62,386 nt of DNA from Symbiodinium natans (taxonomy: Eukaryota > Sar > Dinophyceae > Suessiales > Symbiodiniaceae). The DNA is taken from the NCBI GenBank assembly GCA_905221605.1, contig CAJNDS010000561.1, positions 42,501 to 104,886 of the forward strand, in the 5' to 3' direction. The position numbers were made by a program, and so were the translations under genes. Of the stretch, positions 49,701-62,315 are shown in pieces; the first letter of the stretch is position 1, and each line of letters opens with the position of its first letter. Below the pieces are notes generated by a model. That model was not told where the DNA came from and searched no databases. It saw nothing but the letters and a program-made list of their open reading frames with translations.

Positions 49701-51099
49701 TTGCATGGTGAGGCCGAGCTTCTCAGAGCGTCTCACCCCTCTATCGCTAACGAGGACGGGCCAGGAGGCAGGAGGCATTAGCGGCCCAAGCCCAAGCCTC
49801 CCTTTAGTTGCAGAAGCTGTGCGAGACTTGCCAGGCCGACGCTTTCCAGTCTTTGTTGGCTCTCTTGTGCTCGGAGAGGGTCTTCATCATTGTTAAGGTG
49901 TTAGGGATGTGGAGGTGGAAGCCGAGCCTGCGCTAGGCCGCTAGGCCGCTAGGCCCGAGGCCTGCTCGCTCAGTCTTAGCGCCCCTTAGTGTCCAGCAGA
50001 ACCGAGGCCTAACTGCGGTCTGGTCACAGTGACTGCTCTGCAGGACATCTCACCGGACTGTATGGGACACGCCTTTCGAGAGCCAATGCCTCAGACGGCC
50101 TTGTACTCGAGATATTCTCTTCGGCGAGAGTCTCAGGCGATGCTCACATGTTGTGCCTGTGTGAGTACGCAGCGTTTGGCTTCTGCTTCGAAGCATAACA
50201 CTTAGGACAATGTCAGAGCGTGTACTGCTCCCTGAGTGCAAAGATGGCGAGGACTGGCGAAACAGACCGACGCATGCGCTGCATTGTGTGCTGCACTCTG
50301 CATGCATGGTCACACGTTGCCACTGACATGTTCCAAACTCCAAGCTCCCGCGCCTCTCGCTCTCTTCTTTTTGTTGCTCCACGTTTCCACTTTCAAGCGG
50401 TCAAGCCGGTCAGATGCTTCGAGTCCCCTCGAGTCACTTGAGGACGCTCACATCAACGCACGAGCTCCCGGGTGATCCCGGGGACAACCACAGCTTTGGA
50501 AACATCCCAGAAATTTGATGCAGTCTCTGGTGTTTCCAGTCTATGTACAAAGACGGACCTTCTAAAATGGAGAAAGACGAGGGGGCGAATGGAGTCATAA
50601 ACGTGCTCCTGGTTCATGAGCACGGCGCGCGCGGGATCAATGTCTCAGAATGTCCCAGGATGTGCCTTGCGTTCCAGAATGTCCCACGACGTCTCACGGG
50701 CAAAGCTGTCCCTGGCATACCAGAGGCAAACTGGAGAAGCTGCAGGACAACACCAGTTCACATCCTCCCAGCTGCCTCTCCCATCCTCGCTCAACTGCTC
50801 TCACCTCTCACTGACAAGTGATGTGATGGCACGGAGTTACAGGGGCGGCGGGAAGACGGTTGCGGCTGGAGGCCTTCAGTGAGGGAGGCTGCTGAACAGG
50901 CTGAACAGGCTGAACAATGGAGTGGCAGATTTTTTCCATGCTCCAACATGTTCCAACAACTCCTGCAAGGCAGTGCGAAACTGCCAGGACCGGTGCAGGG
51001 ACCACACGGACCGTACTTTCAATTGTTGCTTTCTACAAACCCCGGAAGGCACTCTTGTGCGCGGCACGCTGTTAAGAGGATCCACTTGAGAATGTCCTG

Positions 51100-54000
51100 G
51101 ACTCCTTTATTTGCGGCGGGAAAGGACGAACCTTCGTTTGGCCGCCGCGAGAAAACAACAAGTGCAAAGCTTGACAGGGCGCACCGCGTTCTTGCAGATG
51201 TGAGCAGAGGTCTCTCGACTTTTCGCTTTGAAGTGTGCCAGCATTGCAAGCACGGCAAGGCAGAAGCGTCGGAGCATTAGTTAGGCACGGAAACCACACA
51301 CAAGCGGTGACTCACAATATCACCCACATGGCGACTCACCCTGATGGTGACTCACCATCCGACAGTGAAAAACGGCGGTGACACGCTCTTTGTTGCCACC
51401 CGCGTGACGAGCGTTTGCTCACGGAAGTCTCTTCCAGTGAGGTCGGGCTCAGGGAGGTCCAAGGGATTGCACGGGCTTCCAAGGAGCAGTCAAACCGATA
51501 TCCCAGATTAGAAACTGACACCTCTGCATAGTTGCCGACATGAAAAAGAATGAGGTGTGCGGATCTAAAACCTGCGTGCTCTGAAGACCTAAGACCGAAA
51601 TGTCTGAAAGTCCGGGCGCTCCGTATAGGAAGTGCTCACGCATCTGCAGCGGTCTACAACATCTCTCCCTGGCCGATCGAAAGCGCGTTAAGCCTTTCTG
51701 AGGTCTCAAGACTTCTTGCCGTTGAAATCACGGCGATCTGACCACCCTCAGGAAGTCCCATCTTTATCTAATAGAGTCTCGTGCAGCACACAGTGACACA
51801 GCAGTCAGGCCAGCGCTGGCGACTTACGGCCGGCTGGCGATTTTGCGACATGTGCGGAAAATGCATCTGCTTGCGTTCTTTCGGCTTTCACGGCTTCACA
51901 GACCTGAAAACTCAGACGGAAGCTTTCCGGCTGCAAAGATCTTGCAGTTCGAGCGCCTGAAAGGTCATGGCAGTTTGTGTTCATTGAATTATTGATTGAA
52001 TTATTGGGACTCGCTTGGAAGCTTGGGGAACCAAATGCAAAGCGAAGGAGCGTCTAAAACGCCTTCCGGGGCTTTGCGCGGGCTTCGCGTTTCTGAGAGC
52101 TGGGCGGCGTTGGAGGCCGATGCGATAAATGCGATGGATGCGATGGACGCTGTGTCGAGGGCCCGCGCGAAGTTGGGCCGTGGTCATGGCTTTAAGAGCC
52201 GAGAGATTTCAAAGAACAGAGTCTCTCTCTCTCTTGTCAGAGGTCCGATTAAGGCCCAGACTCAGAGGCGCTCGAACCGATCGGTTATCGGGAAGGAGAG
52301 GTTACACGTCAAAGCTGCAGACGCTGAGCTACTGTAACGCTGAGTGAACACTTTTGCTGTTCGAGAGGGTGGCGCATCAGCGAAGGTGGGTGCCAGAGTC
52401 GCAGCCAGGACCGGACAGCCAGGACCACGGCATTCACAAATTCATTCGGGTATATTCATCTCCCCATTCGGGGGCAGCTTCACCCGGAAACCTTCAACGG
52501 ATTTCTCTACATTCGAGAGGAATGCACGGGGGAGTAGATCCTCCCTCGCAGGTCAAGTGCGCGCAGCAGGAGCGGCACACTTTCGGCTCGGAGATGATCG
52601 GGGATGCAAATTACTTCAAATTAAGAAAGGTACCTCGAGCTTAGGAGTGCTGTCGCCCGGCTGAAGAGGGAGCAATTGTCCATCCTCAAGAAAACCCGCG
52701 ACCTGACAGAGCTGCCCAGCGGAGCCGGCGGAGCCAGTGGCAGCGGAGCCGGCGGAGCCTGGCCCATGGCTTAAGCCGACGCTTCTCCTAGCCGTCCTAG
52801 CCGCTAGCCGGCACCAAACTCCAAAAGTGTCAGGTGTGAAGAGAAAAGGCATCGCACCGTGAGGGCTCGAATGGCAGTGGCACCAAGCTGGACCGCTCCT
52901 GCTCCAACACCTTCACTTTCGGACTCAGACGAACTTTTGTCTGCCCTATCAGCAGCCAGCAAGCCGAATGAGTCAGAATGAGGGTAGTTGGGCTGTATGA
53001 GCAGCAAGCAAGCAGAATGAGGGTAAGGCTGTGTAGGCTGCTCGGGCCTCTTCCTGTTCTTTGGCTGACGCAATTCAGTTCAACGCTGGAGGCCTCCAAA
53101 CCGGAACATGAGCGGCTCTTGACTCTTGAAGCCGCCTTGCAGCCTTGCAGGAAAAAGAGCTTTTGAGATTTTGAAGGCTTTTGATGCTCGGGAGACTGGA
53201 AGAGGCCTGGGAGGCCCCTCGGAACAAGGAGAACTGGTCAACTCGTTGCATTGGTTTCAGTGCTCTTTGGCATTTTGGCGCGCTTTACATGCCAAGAGAA
53301 TCTCATCTCAACACCGTCAAGACTGAGTCAGCACCCTTTCCAGACATTTCACGTCAAGGCTCAGGGGCTCCTAAAGCCAAGGCGACTTAAAAGGCATGCT
53401 CCAGAAGCATTCCAGAGCAGAAGGCCGCTGACAGAGCGGCGAGAGCGGGGTGCCGCACTGAGAGTCCCTCCGGGACATGCTATGCTGGCTATGCTGCAAG
53501 AATCCCGCAGTTATCTCTGAAGCTAAGAGTTCTTGGCACACCGTCCTAGAGACACCTCTCCAGAGGACGTCATGGTCTGGGACCGGACACCAAGCAGAGC
53601 CAAAAGCAGAGCCAAAAGTAGAAGCGAGGAGGCCCGGCGGGTTCCGAAACTCATCGGCTCACTCGACTCCCTCGCAGTCGCTCCCCGCCCGTCGCGAAAA
53701 GACGCACTGGAAACGAGTATACGAGCAACAGCGATGTGAGTGATGTGGGTAACTGGACGGATTCTTATGGTCCAAAGACTGTCCGAGAGGCTCAGCAAGC
53801 CAAGTCTCATCCGAGGAAGAATCTAATAATCTAACCTCTTGCTAGCCTCGATGACCTGGAGGGCTCCAGCTTTGGTTCTGTGTTATTTGAGGGCATCGGC
53901 GCGAGCTGACGTGGTCCTAAGAGCCTTCCTTTCTAGAATTTCAAACGGCAGACACCTCTTCAAAGCTGGCCGAAACCTAGGAGGACTGGAAGTGCAAGGC

Positions 54001-57000
54001 ACTCTGGGCGTCTCCGGCGTGTGCCGGCGTGTGCTGGCGCACTGCGCATCGGGAGGACACTGCTGCCCGCTGCTGGCAGCAGCTGTGAGAACTAGAAGAC
54101 CCCAGCGGCCCCAGCGCGCCACTCCGAGCATCAAGAAGCAGTATCGCTGCATCGCCGTCCCAGCAATGTCGGCATTGCCTTTCGACAAGGGCGAAACGGA
54201 AGGGGGCACCAGACCGACCAGACTGTACGGGAACAAGACCGTCATCGCGAAGCTTTACGCGAAGCTTTACGCGAGCTGGCGCGGGCACCGCAAAGCTGCG
54301 CAAACGAAGGGGGTTATGCCGGTTATGCGTAGGGAAGGGGAAGGGGCCCGAAGAAATCCTGTAAAGCGAAGGTGTGAGGGGTCAGACCCTCGTGAACCTC
54401 AAACAGCTGTCCTGGCAAACTGGCGATTCCCGTGATCCCCGGCTCTTGCGCATCTTGTGCTGGGTTGTGCGAAGCCCTGTGCGAAGCCCTGTGCGAAGCC
54501 CTGCAAGACACTGCGAAGTTATGTGGAGGGAAAGGCAAGAGGGGTTGCACAAGCCATCACAAGCCCCCGTGAACGTCAAGCCGCTGCCTTGGCAAACTGG
54601 TGAGCCCCATTGACCCTAAGGCCCTGTTGTCCCTGATTTAAGAACTCCCCCAGCACACTTCATGCAGTGCTTCGTGCAGGGCTTCATGCAGGCCTTCATG
54701 CCGTGCTTAATGCAGTGCTTCAGCTTTGGAGCCGGATGCCCCGCCTCAACCTGAGCCATCGAAAATCGAGGCTTCCTCAACTAGGGACTTAGGCCGGACA
54801 GTGACCGATCCCCGTCCGTACCTCAAGACAGCCTGCAACCGGGCCTAGAGGCACAGACAAGCACGAGCACCTAAGAGAAGGTGACGTTTGCACTTGACTT
54901 CAAAGCTGCGAAAGTCTCTACGGCTTGAGTACAGACTTTCGACTCACATCCTCCCCGCGGAGTAGCGTCGCTCATGAGCTCGGGGGCGGAAGCGGCGAAA
55001 GCGGCCAGAACTCCAAGAACCAGAGCCCAGATGCTCAATCGCCGACTCTGCACAGGTCAGGTGAATCTCGCCGGCCCTACGAGCAGCTGAGAGTGATTTG
55101 TGCTGACGTGCAGAGCACATCCGGCGGAACATTTGCGTGTGCAGCCCTGCTCTTCGAAGCACCCCGGTTGAAGCTTCCGAAAAATCTTCACTTCGCCGCT
55201 TGTGGGCACACAAACGTGGGGACGCCGGGCAGTGAGTACTGCGAGTGCCTCCAAGATCCGCGAACGCCGTGAATGATCGTGAATGCGGGGCGAAACGGTG
55301 GAAGGCGAAAGGTGCCGACGGCGACCGTAAAGGTGGTGACATGTGGCCCGGTGCTCGGGTGGGCTTTTGGGGTCCGCGGGCTCCCAGTCCCCGTATCAAA
55401 GGCACCTCTTCCTCGTCTTCCGCCGCCTTCACAAGCCTTCTTGAACACTGACTCTGGCGACTACGTGTAACGTCGTGTTGAGCCGGGGCAGCAAACGGGC
55501 GCACGGGGAGCACATCTAGCACGCCCCATACTTAAATGATCACATTTGTTTTAAGAGTCTGCGGAGATATGCGCCTGAGACTCTCGATAGCTATGGCTAC
55601 ATGGCTATGGGCCTTTGTGGCGATGCCGCGTCGCGTCAGTTTAACTGTGCTCGCTCACGAGGTGACTGCTCAGCGTTCCAGTGGCGCCCCTCTGCAGGGA
55701 AGCCAAGCTGGAGCACCAGACCACGTTCAGTGCTCGGCCCCGGAAGTCAAGAGCCCAATACAGTAGCTTGCAGCGCCTACTCCGTCTTTAGCACAGCTCG
55801 ATTCGAGGCCGTGGCCGCCTGCCACGCTCCGACGTGGAGAGGACGAACGGACGCCTCGAGCTTCTCGGCTGTGTCACCTATCGAAGGTTGAAGGGACCTT
55901 GGTTTGGGCTTGGGTGGATCTGCTGGGCTCTGCTTAAACCCGTCAGCCAGCTTCTGCCCCTTTCAACTCTTTCAACTCTTTCAACCTTCCCCTTCCCGAC
56001 CGTAGGTTTGAAGCTTTGCTCAGACATCGGCCACACCACCCGACACTACGTACACTTGCAGATGACACCCCTCAGCCCCGGGTCAGCCTAGAGCAAGCAC
56101 CAAGATACGCCCCGCGAGACAAGCGAACTTCGGGAAGGGGCCTCCGCCTCAGCTGAGGGGCACCTCAGTTCCTCAGATCTGTATCTTAGTAATGACTTGT
56201 GGGGCGAGACCCTGGAAGCTGTTCTTGCATGTACTTATGGACTTGCATGGAGGTAGAGAAACAGTTTGCGGATCTCGAAGATGTTGTGCCTTGTGCAAAC
56301 CTGACTAATCTCACGGCGCGCTCTTTGTGCGCCCGCGCGACCCTCCTTGTCTCTGTTGCCTCTCAGCATCTCTCAGCCCCTATCGTACGCCGATGCTTGA
56401 AAGGGCACAAGTTGCAGCAGTGCCAAGTACCGGCGGTTGCGAAGAGCGTCCAAGGCAGTGAGGATGAGGCGAACATGCATCGGTTGTTTGTTCATGCCGC
56501 TCATGGCCATGGTTTTGTCACAAGTAACTTTCGTGTCGAAACGGGGGGGAAGCTGACGCCCCCAGTATCTTCGCCTGTGCGCTCGGCTGTCGCTGGTCGA
56601 CATGAGCCTTATGCCAACTTGTACCAGAATGAACAGGCTTCACAGGCTTCACAGGCTTCACAGGCTTCACATCGCCCGGCATGACCCGACAAGCCTGCAC
56701 CCCGCACAGCATTCATGATGTGCCGCGTGCGGCTTCTGGATCATGAGCTGTGCTTGCCAATGCCCAGAGCCTATGTCTCCTACCCGTGCCAGCAAAAGGC
56801 GGCCAGCGATGTGCAAAAGACGGCATCTAGACTGTGGAGCTCAGCGCCAGAGTGCTGTTGGCGAGAGCAGGTTCGGCGTGCGTTTTTATGGCTGGAACGA
56901 CTTGAACCAGCACATCAGGCCCAGGCGGGCCGTGCCTGTCACAGACACTGGCGCTAGGCTGGTGCTGTCTGGCAGCTGCGTTGCACCGAGGTCTGTGTCC

Positions 57001-57096
57001 GTACGGGTGCCCACGGACGAGGTGGCTCTGGTGGGTCGCGACGGAGTCACGACGGAGCGGCGCCCAAAGCGTCCAAAGCATCCCTCAACCGTCTAA
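51100..57096 (+). CDS. plus-strand multi-exon gene region, unidentified (continuation or second gene)
   Basis: Coding-like plus-strand islands continue. They are SWAALEADAINAMDAMDAVS (about 52.10-52.16 kb), RLKREQLSILKKTRDLTEL (52.65-52.71), TPSLSDSDELLSALSAASK (52.91-52.96), ASKPEHERLLTLEAALQPC (53.09-53.15), SPEDVMVWDRTPSRAKSRAK (53.55-53.62), DDLEGSSFGSVLFEGIGAS (53.85-53.91), TPSIKKQYRCIAVPAMSAL (54.12-54.18), GSEDEANMHRLFVHAAHGHG (56.45-56.52), RHEPYANLYQNEQ (56.60-56.64), and FGVRFYGWNDLNQHIRPRRA then VVPTD-like strands to a stop at 57096. The Ser/Arg/Glu-rich pieces suggest disordered linkers; the last block looks like a folded beta-rich domain. No family is named. Continuity with the 42-49 kb exons is likely but unproven. 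Confidence 0.42.
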
Positions 57097-57499
57097 CTCT
57101 GTAAAGCCAAAGGTCTCAAGCCAGTCCAGGAACCTGTTGGCCACGAGCTCCGAGAGCCTCACAACGTGGCCTCTGCAAGCCCTGTCAGCCCTGCAAGCAC
57201 TGCAAGCCCGGTACGCTTGCATGGAGGTGCACGAGGACTGGTGCAAACCTCCCGCTCCCCCTCAAAGCTCTGTGGCCGTCTCCGCCTGTGGCCTGTGGCC
57301 TGTGGCCTGTGGCCAGGTTCACTTTATGACTTAATGGACCCGGGCCTTTCTGGGCCGGGTCTCGAAGTCCAAGAGATGCCGGAGGCGTCGTAGGCGCAAG
57401 GTGAGCTGCTCGTCCTCACTTAGAGCGGGAGAATATATGGAGGGGCGAACGGACTTATGGCACGGGGCTTAGTGGCCCTTAGCTTAGCGGGCTTAGCGG

Positions 57500-58010
57500 C
57501 TTAGCGTGCAGCTCCCCCTGTGTCGAGTGCCGAGAGCACTGGGCAACGAGGAAGGGCGAAGGCAGCTCTGCCTCGCATTGTCACCAAGGAAGAGCAGAGA
57601 TACGGAGAGATGCCAGGAAAGACATCGGGAGAGATGCGGAGTCTTACATGGAATGCGCCGAGACCACACGGTGACCATACCTGTCAAAACAGTTCAGCTT
57701 CTGAAGCCGATCTAAGCAAGGTTCATCGTCATGTATGCTTTGTTCGAATCATTCGCAGGCTTCCTTTCGAATTTTGGATCGGTGCATCAGTGCATTTGCA
57801 GGGAGGCGGGCGCTTCCAAAGCCAGCTGTCTCTGAAGCATCTGCGCCGCTATGGACCCAGCGCTGTCAGCGGTATCCAAAGGCTGCCGCCCTCACCTGGC
57901 GTGTTCATGGGATTCCAAGACACCACATGAAGGAAGATGAAGGATTTACAGGTATCCTTCTGGTGAAGACAGTTGTTTCTGGTGCTTGGGGCAAGATATA
58001 GGGTTTTGGT
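57500..58010 (+). CDS. coding-like islands before the 58-kb satellite (tentative)
   Basis: Plus frames give SLKHLRRYGPSAVSGIQRL (about 57.82-57.88 kb) and weaker pieces around 57.52-57.70 kb. They may be exons of the preceding plus-strand gene. Low confidence because competing frames are also open. Confidence 0.28.
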
Positions 58011-58024
58011 GGAGCTGCTTACAT

Positions 58025-58610
58025 CTTCATGGCTAAGAACAGGAATGAACGTTTCCGTAAGCCGGCTGGATTGTCATTCAGTTACAGTACAAGCTTAAGT
58101 CTATGCTGGAACCAACGTTCCCGTGCGCCGACTGGCTTTTCATTGATTTGCAGTACAAGCTTTGTGCTGGAATCGACAATCCCATGAGCTGGCTGAATTT
58201 TCAGTGGTGGTACAGGCTTAGTAAGGCTTAGTACTGGTTTCGAAGTTTCCAGCCGGCTGGACTTGCATTGATTTGTAGTACAAGCCTGCTGATTTCGGGA
58301 GCTGGCTGCACTTTCATGATTTTGTGCAAGCTCAGTGCTGAAATCGACGTTTCCGGGAGGTTGGATTCTCGTTGATCTGTGGTACTTCATTTTGCAGTAC
58401 AAGCTCAAGTACTGGAACCGGCGCTCCCGTGAGCCAGCTGGCTTTTCATGGATTTGCAGTACAAGCTTGGTGCTGGAAAAGACGTTTTCCAGGAGCCGCC
58501 TGAACTTTCATTGGCTTGTAGTTTAGGCTTAGCACTGGTATCGAAGCTTTTCCATGAGCCCGCTGGTTTTTCATTGATTCGTAGTACAAGCTGCTGCAAA
58601 CGAACAATTC
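58025..58610 (+). repeat. diverged satellite of about 70-75 bp, 7-8 copies
   Basis: Units contain GTACAAGCTTAGTGCTGGAA, then TCGACGTTTCCGTGAGCC, then GGCTGGCTTTTCATTGATTTG. Identity is perhaps 70-80 per cent, with deletions. The length is close to that of the 70-bp satellite at 9.4-12.65 kb, but the sequence is unrelated. Confidence 0.88.
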
Positions 58611-59599
58611 CGAGAGTCTTAAGAGCTCAGAAGCGCTCTGGCGCCAAACTCCTACTTCTGAGGCACCAAGCCACGCCTTTGAGGGCAGCGCCAAAACTAG
58701 ACAGAAAACGTCGTACTACGCTACCCTCCAAGCAGCTACCAAGTCCGACACCAAATGATTCCGAGAGCGATTGTGAGGCTGTCGTTTGTCCGCTTCTTAT
58801 CATTTTACGCGTAGGAAGCACCCAAACGCTTCAGGCAATGCCTTTCATGGCATGTGCGGGGACTTTTACAACCCCATACGGCCCATACGACTATCCCGAG
58901 TTCTTAGGTTGGGCAAGAGGCCTGGAACCCTTCGTTAGCCTTCGTTGTTTTTCGAGTTCTTCTTTGCCCTCGTGAGGCAGCATGCGAAAATTCGACAACG
59001 CGGGTGAGGGACCCGGTGGGCTCACGGGGGAAGATCTCTGAAGTCTCCGGGGCTTAGTTCACTTCTTTAGCCATCCTGAGTCCATGTGACACGAGAGGTT
59101 TACTAGTTTACGCGTCTTCAGCCGCGCCGCCTCGTTCGACTCTCCCAGCTCTGAGTGCCCCAGCCCAGGAAGCCGACCTCGTTTTGGGAAGTGGAAGCCA
59201 GTGGAAGCCAGTGGAAGCTCGCAAGCGAGAAACACAGGAAACAGGAAGAAGAAAGAAAGCTTCCAATCCACAGCTTTTGCAGCATTCTGAGGGGCAGCTG
59301 CATCAGCTCCTGCGTGGACATCTCCAGCTTCCTCCCAGAACGCTCTCACAAAGCACCTGGAATCCTGGAAATGTCAAGCTGGGGTTTCTGAGGGAAAACT
59401 CGAGAGCGGGGCCTCGATGTCCTGTCCGCAATGTGCTGACAATGTGGACTCCCACGAGCCGCTGAGCGCCGAAATTCGGCTTGAGCCGAGCCGGAGATTG
59501 CAAGGTTTCGTTCCCGTCTGCATAGATTCTGACAACCGCTGTGCACAACACATGGGTGTTGCGACTGTTACGGTTTCATGAGACGGGAGAGAAATCGAG

Positions 59600-59602
<3 letters not shown>

Positions 59603-59632
<30 letters not shown>
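59603..59632. repeat. GA microsatellite
   Basis: About 14 GA units. Coding-like islands nearby (for example EKHRKQEEERKLP on the plus strand at about 59.24 kb) are too short and ambiguous in strand to call. Confidence 0.85.
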
Positions 59633-59634
<2 letters not shown>

Positions 59635-60284
59635 AGGAGCGAGGACATACGGACATGCACAAACGAGGACAGGATGATAAAATGGACAGGACGAACAGAG
59701 CGACTTCTCCTTAGATGACTCCACCAACGAGGGTTTTCTTCGATTGAAACGACGGGGGGTTGTCTGCCAGATCCAAGTAAATTCACAACACGAGCAAATG
59801 CGAGCATTTGGCAAACAGGTTCGGAGTTTGGCCCCGCTTCCACTCTCACTCGGGATGCGCCCCAAATGGAAGTGAGATGGTGCCCGAGCTTTCTGGCATT
59901 GTGTGGCGTCTACCACCACCACTGAAAGGGCAAGACACATAAGAGAGACGACATGAGGTCGCACTTAGTGTCGCTTCGGTCCTTCCATGGCTGCTCAGCA
60001 GCGCGGAGTCAAAACTGCACATGGAGACTGCACGCGTCACGTACTTCCACGGGACGTCCGCCAGAGCAAAGAGCCCCCGAAGAAGGGGAATGGGGAAGTC
60101 TCTGAGAATGAGAACTACTGGCCAGCTATACCAGTTTTATACTGGCCAGCTTTAGCCAGTTATACTGGCCAGTTACGGCAGTGCGGTGTGCAGCTTTGGA
60201 GGCGCTGAGTGCAGCGCATGTCATCTCTGAAACATGACCTCGGCAATATGCCAATTCAGGGGAACAAGGGAATCCAAGGGAATC

Positions 60285-60410
60285 CCTCGCTCCGAGAACG
60301 CCTCCAAGCTTCGGGGCCCGCGCTGGGTTCCAGGCCGGCATCCGCGTCCTCGGACACGAATGACGGGTTTGCCGGGGGTTTGCCGGGCCCGCTCGTTCAA
60401 AGAGCTTCGA
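60285..60410 (+). CDS. plus-strand exon-like segment
   Basis: The frame LRERLQASGPALGSRPASAS then DTNDGFAGGLPGPLVQ is coding-like and lies between repeats. It may belong to the same plus-strand gene as the segment at 61.1 kb. No family recognised. Confidence 0.35.
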
Positions 60411-61020
60411 GGAGCTGCATCCCTCTCTTCGCGCTTTTCCTCTCTTCCTCTCTTCTTTCTCTCCCCATCTCTCCCCATCTCTCCCCCTTCCCTTCTCTGC
60501 TATCCACCGGCCGCAACGGCCGGTGTATGCTGTTGTGCTGCTCAGCTCGCAGAGTCTTGGCTCGGAGACTTCGCTCCGTGTTTTTTTGTCTGCTTATGGA
60601 GACAAGTTTCGGCATGCCTCGTTCAAACAGCTCCATGTTGCCTGCCAAATCTGTGTAAATAGATCTGGTTTGGGTTCTTCCCCTTGTCTTATGCATGGCA
60701 GCCTTGGACCAGCCTGCACCAGTGTTGCGTTTCGAGTTCCCGTTTTCTTGCAAGCTCAGTTACAATGACTAATGCAAGGCCACTCTGCATGTCTCACGGA
60801 CGTAAGACTCGTAAGAGTAGCTTGTCTGTGTACATCACCACATTGACATAAGGCCAAGCGGCGTCCTGGTCTGAATCCCTCCCTCCACCCCCCCCAGCCC
60901 CTGCTCCCTCGTCATCTCTCTCCATTCCCTGTCTTAGATCCCTCTTCCCTCTTCTCTTAAGTCTTACCCTTTCCTCTTCCCTCAAGGCTCTTCTCTCAAC
61001 TTTCTTCCCCTTCTTTCCCT

Positions 61021-61051
<31 letters not shown>

Positions 61052-61092
61052 ATCCCCCCCCATCCCCCCCCATCCCCCCCCATCCCCCCCCA
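61021..61092 (+). repeat. poly-C tract with CCCCCCCAT repeats
   Basis: About 30 consecutive C residues are followed by four CATCCCCCC units, immediately upstream of a plus-strand exon-like segment at 61093. Poly-Gly minus-strand ORFs here are artefacts. Confidence 0.93.
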
Positions 61093-61290
61093 CAGCTTTG
61101 GCTCCCGGGCGGGTCGGTGCCCGGCCGCGCCGTGAGGACCTCCAGGCCAGTCCTGAGTTCGACACACTCCTTCGAGACTTGGAGACTTCGAGAGAGCACC
61201 TTGAAAACCAAGCGCGAGAAAGGCAGAGACGCCGCAAGAGAAACGGAACTCTCTCAGAAGAAGCGATGAGAGACAGAGAAAGAGAGGGAT
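61093..61290 (+). CDS. plus-strand charged helical exon, unidentified
   Basis: After a CCCCACAG acceptor-like end the frame reads REDLQASPEFDTLLRDLETS, REHLENQARERQRRRKRN, then SEEAMRDREREG to a stop near 61290. This is a strongly charged helix with a basic cluster. The minus strand of the same bases gives Ser/Leu-rich sequence of poor quality. It is convergent with the methionine aminopeptidase exons that begin about 60 bp further on; the two 3' ends may overlap. Confidence 0.5.
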
Positions 61291-61329
61291 AAGGAGAGAA
61301 AGAGAGAAAGAGAGAGATAAGAGAAGAGT

Positions 61330-62136
61330 TGGGGACCGGATTGCTGGGCCTCTTCTTCCTTCAGACCCTCTAAGGCCCCGGGCTCGGTGACCAAGAAGGT
61401 GTGCTCGAACTGAGCGGACCTCTCTCTTAATTCTCTCTCTTTGTCAGTCTATATCTTCAAAAATATGTCTATGTATATCTGTGTTTTGATGTTTTGATTG
61501 TTTTTTGTCTGACCGTCTCTCTCTCTCTCTCTGAAAGAACAAAACCCCACGAAGAGAACCAGAGAAACGAGAGGAAGAGGAAGAGAAGAGCAGAGAGATA
61601 GAGGGAGAGAGAGAGAGAGAGAGAGCGGATTTGTGGAAGGGTTTACTTTTCTGGGAGGCTCGGGATGCGCCTCTTGCCGTCGCGGGTCACCGCGGTCCAG
61701 TTGTCAGGCCAGGTCCTGTCTCTCTCTTTCGTCTTCTTTTTTCGCTCTACCTCCTTCTCTCCTGTCTCCCTCTCCCGCTCTCTCTCTCTCTCTCCTTTCT
61801 CTCCCTCTCTCCGTCGCTTTGAAATGCAACACGCCCAAAAAACCTGGCCTGTCGCCGCCATTTCCACCGAGGTTGATCATGGGCTCGACGGTGAAAACCT
61901 CTCTCTCTCTCTCTCGCTTGCGCTTGTTGAGAGTCTTGTGGCGGCGGTGACTACGGCTTCCTGAACAAAAAAGGCCCCCCTCCCCGCATTTACATGCTGG
62001 TGGCAATGGGGACACCTCACAAGCTCCACCGCAGCTGCGGGCTTCCCGAGGCAAAATTCCCTGCGCCTCCCCTTTCCCCCCCCTTCTGAGGGGAATGGCG
62101 TGGCCGGGCTTCATGATGCCCACCGCCTTGTTCTTC
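61330..62136 (-). CDS. methionine aminopeptidase type 1, C-terminal exons (partial)
   Basis: Four minus-strand exons spell the end of a type 1 methionine aminopeptidase, which removes the initiator Met from nascent proteins with a two-metal centre. They are 62136-62100 (KNKAVGIMKPGH), 61898 to about 61868 (VFTVEPMINLG), 61715-61671 (TWPDNWTAVTRDGK) and 61419 downwards (SAQFEHTFLVTE then PGALEGLKEEEAQ). In the family, the Glu of FTVEPM and the Glu of QFEHT are metal ligands; both are present. The 62100/61898 and 61671/61419 junctions join in phase only with GC-AG introns; the 61868/61715 junction was not resolved. The stop is uncertain: the frame stays open through CT-rich sequence to about 61257, so the true end may lie after a further splice. 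The N-terminal part lies off the right edge. Confidence 0.9.
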
Positions 62137-62204
62137 CTCAAAGGAAAAAAAACAAAGTACTCTGCGCGCGACCTGCTGCCACCACACGCCAAGAGTCTCT
62201 CCAG

Positions 62205-62274
62205 CCGTGCACAAACACACAAACACACCAACACACACAAACACACACACAAACACAAAAACACACAAACAAAA

Positions 62275-62315
<41 letters not shown>

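Noticed and set aside
61021-61237. Gly-rich minus-strand protein
   Set aside because: It is a translation of the poly-C tract; the adjoining plus-strand frame is the better coding candidate.
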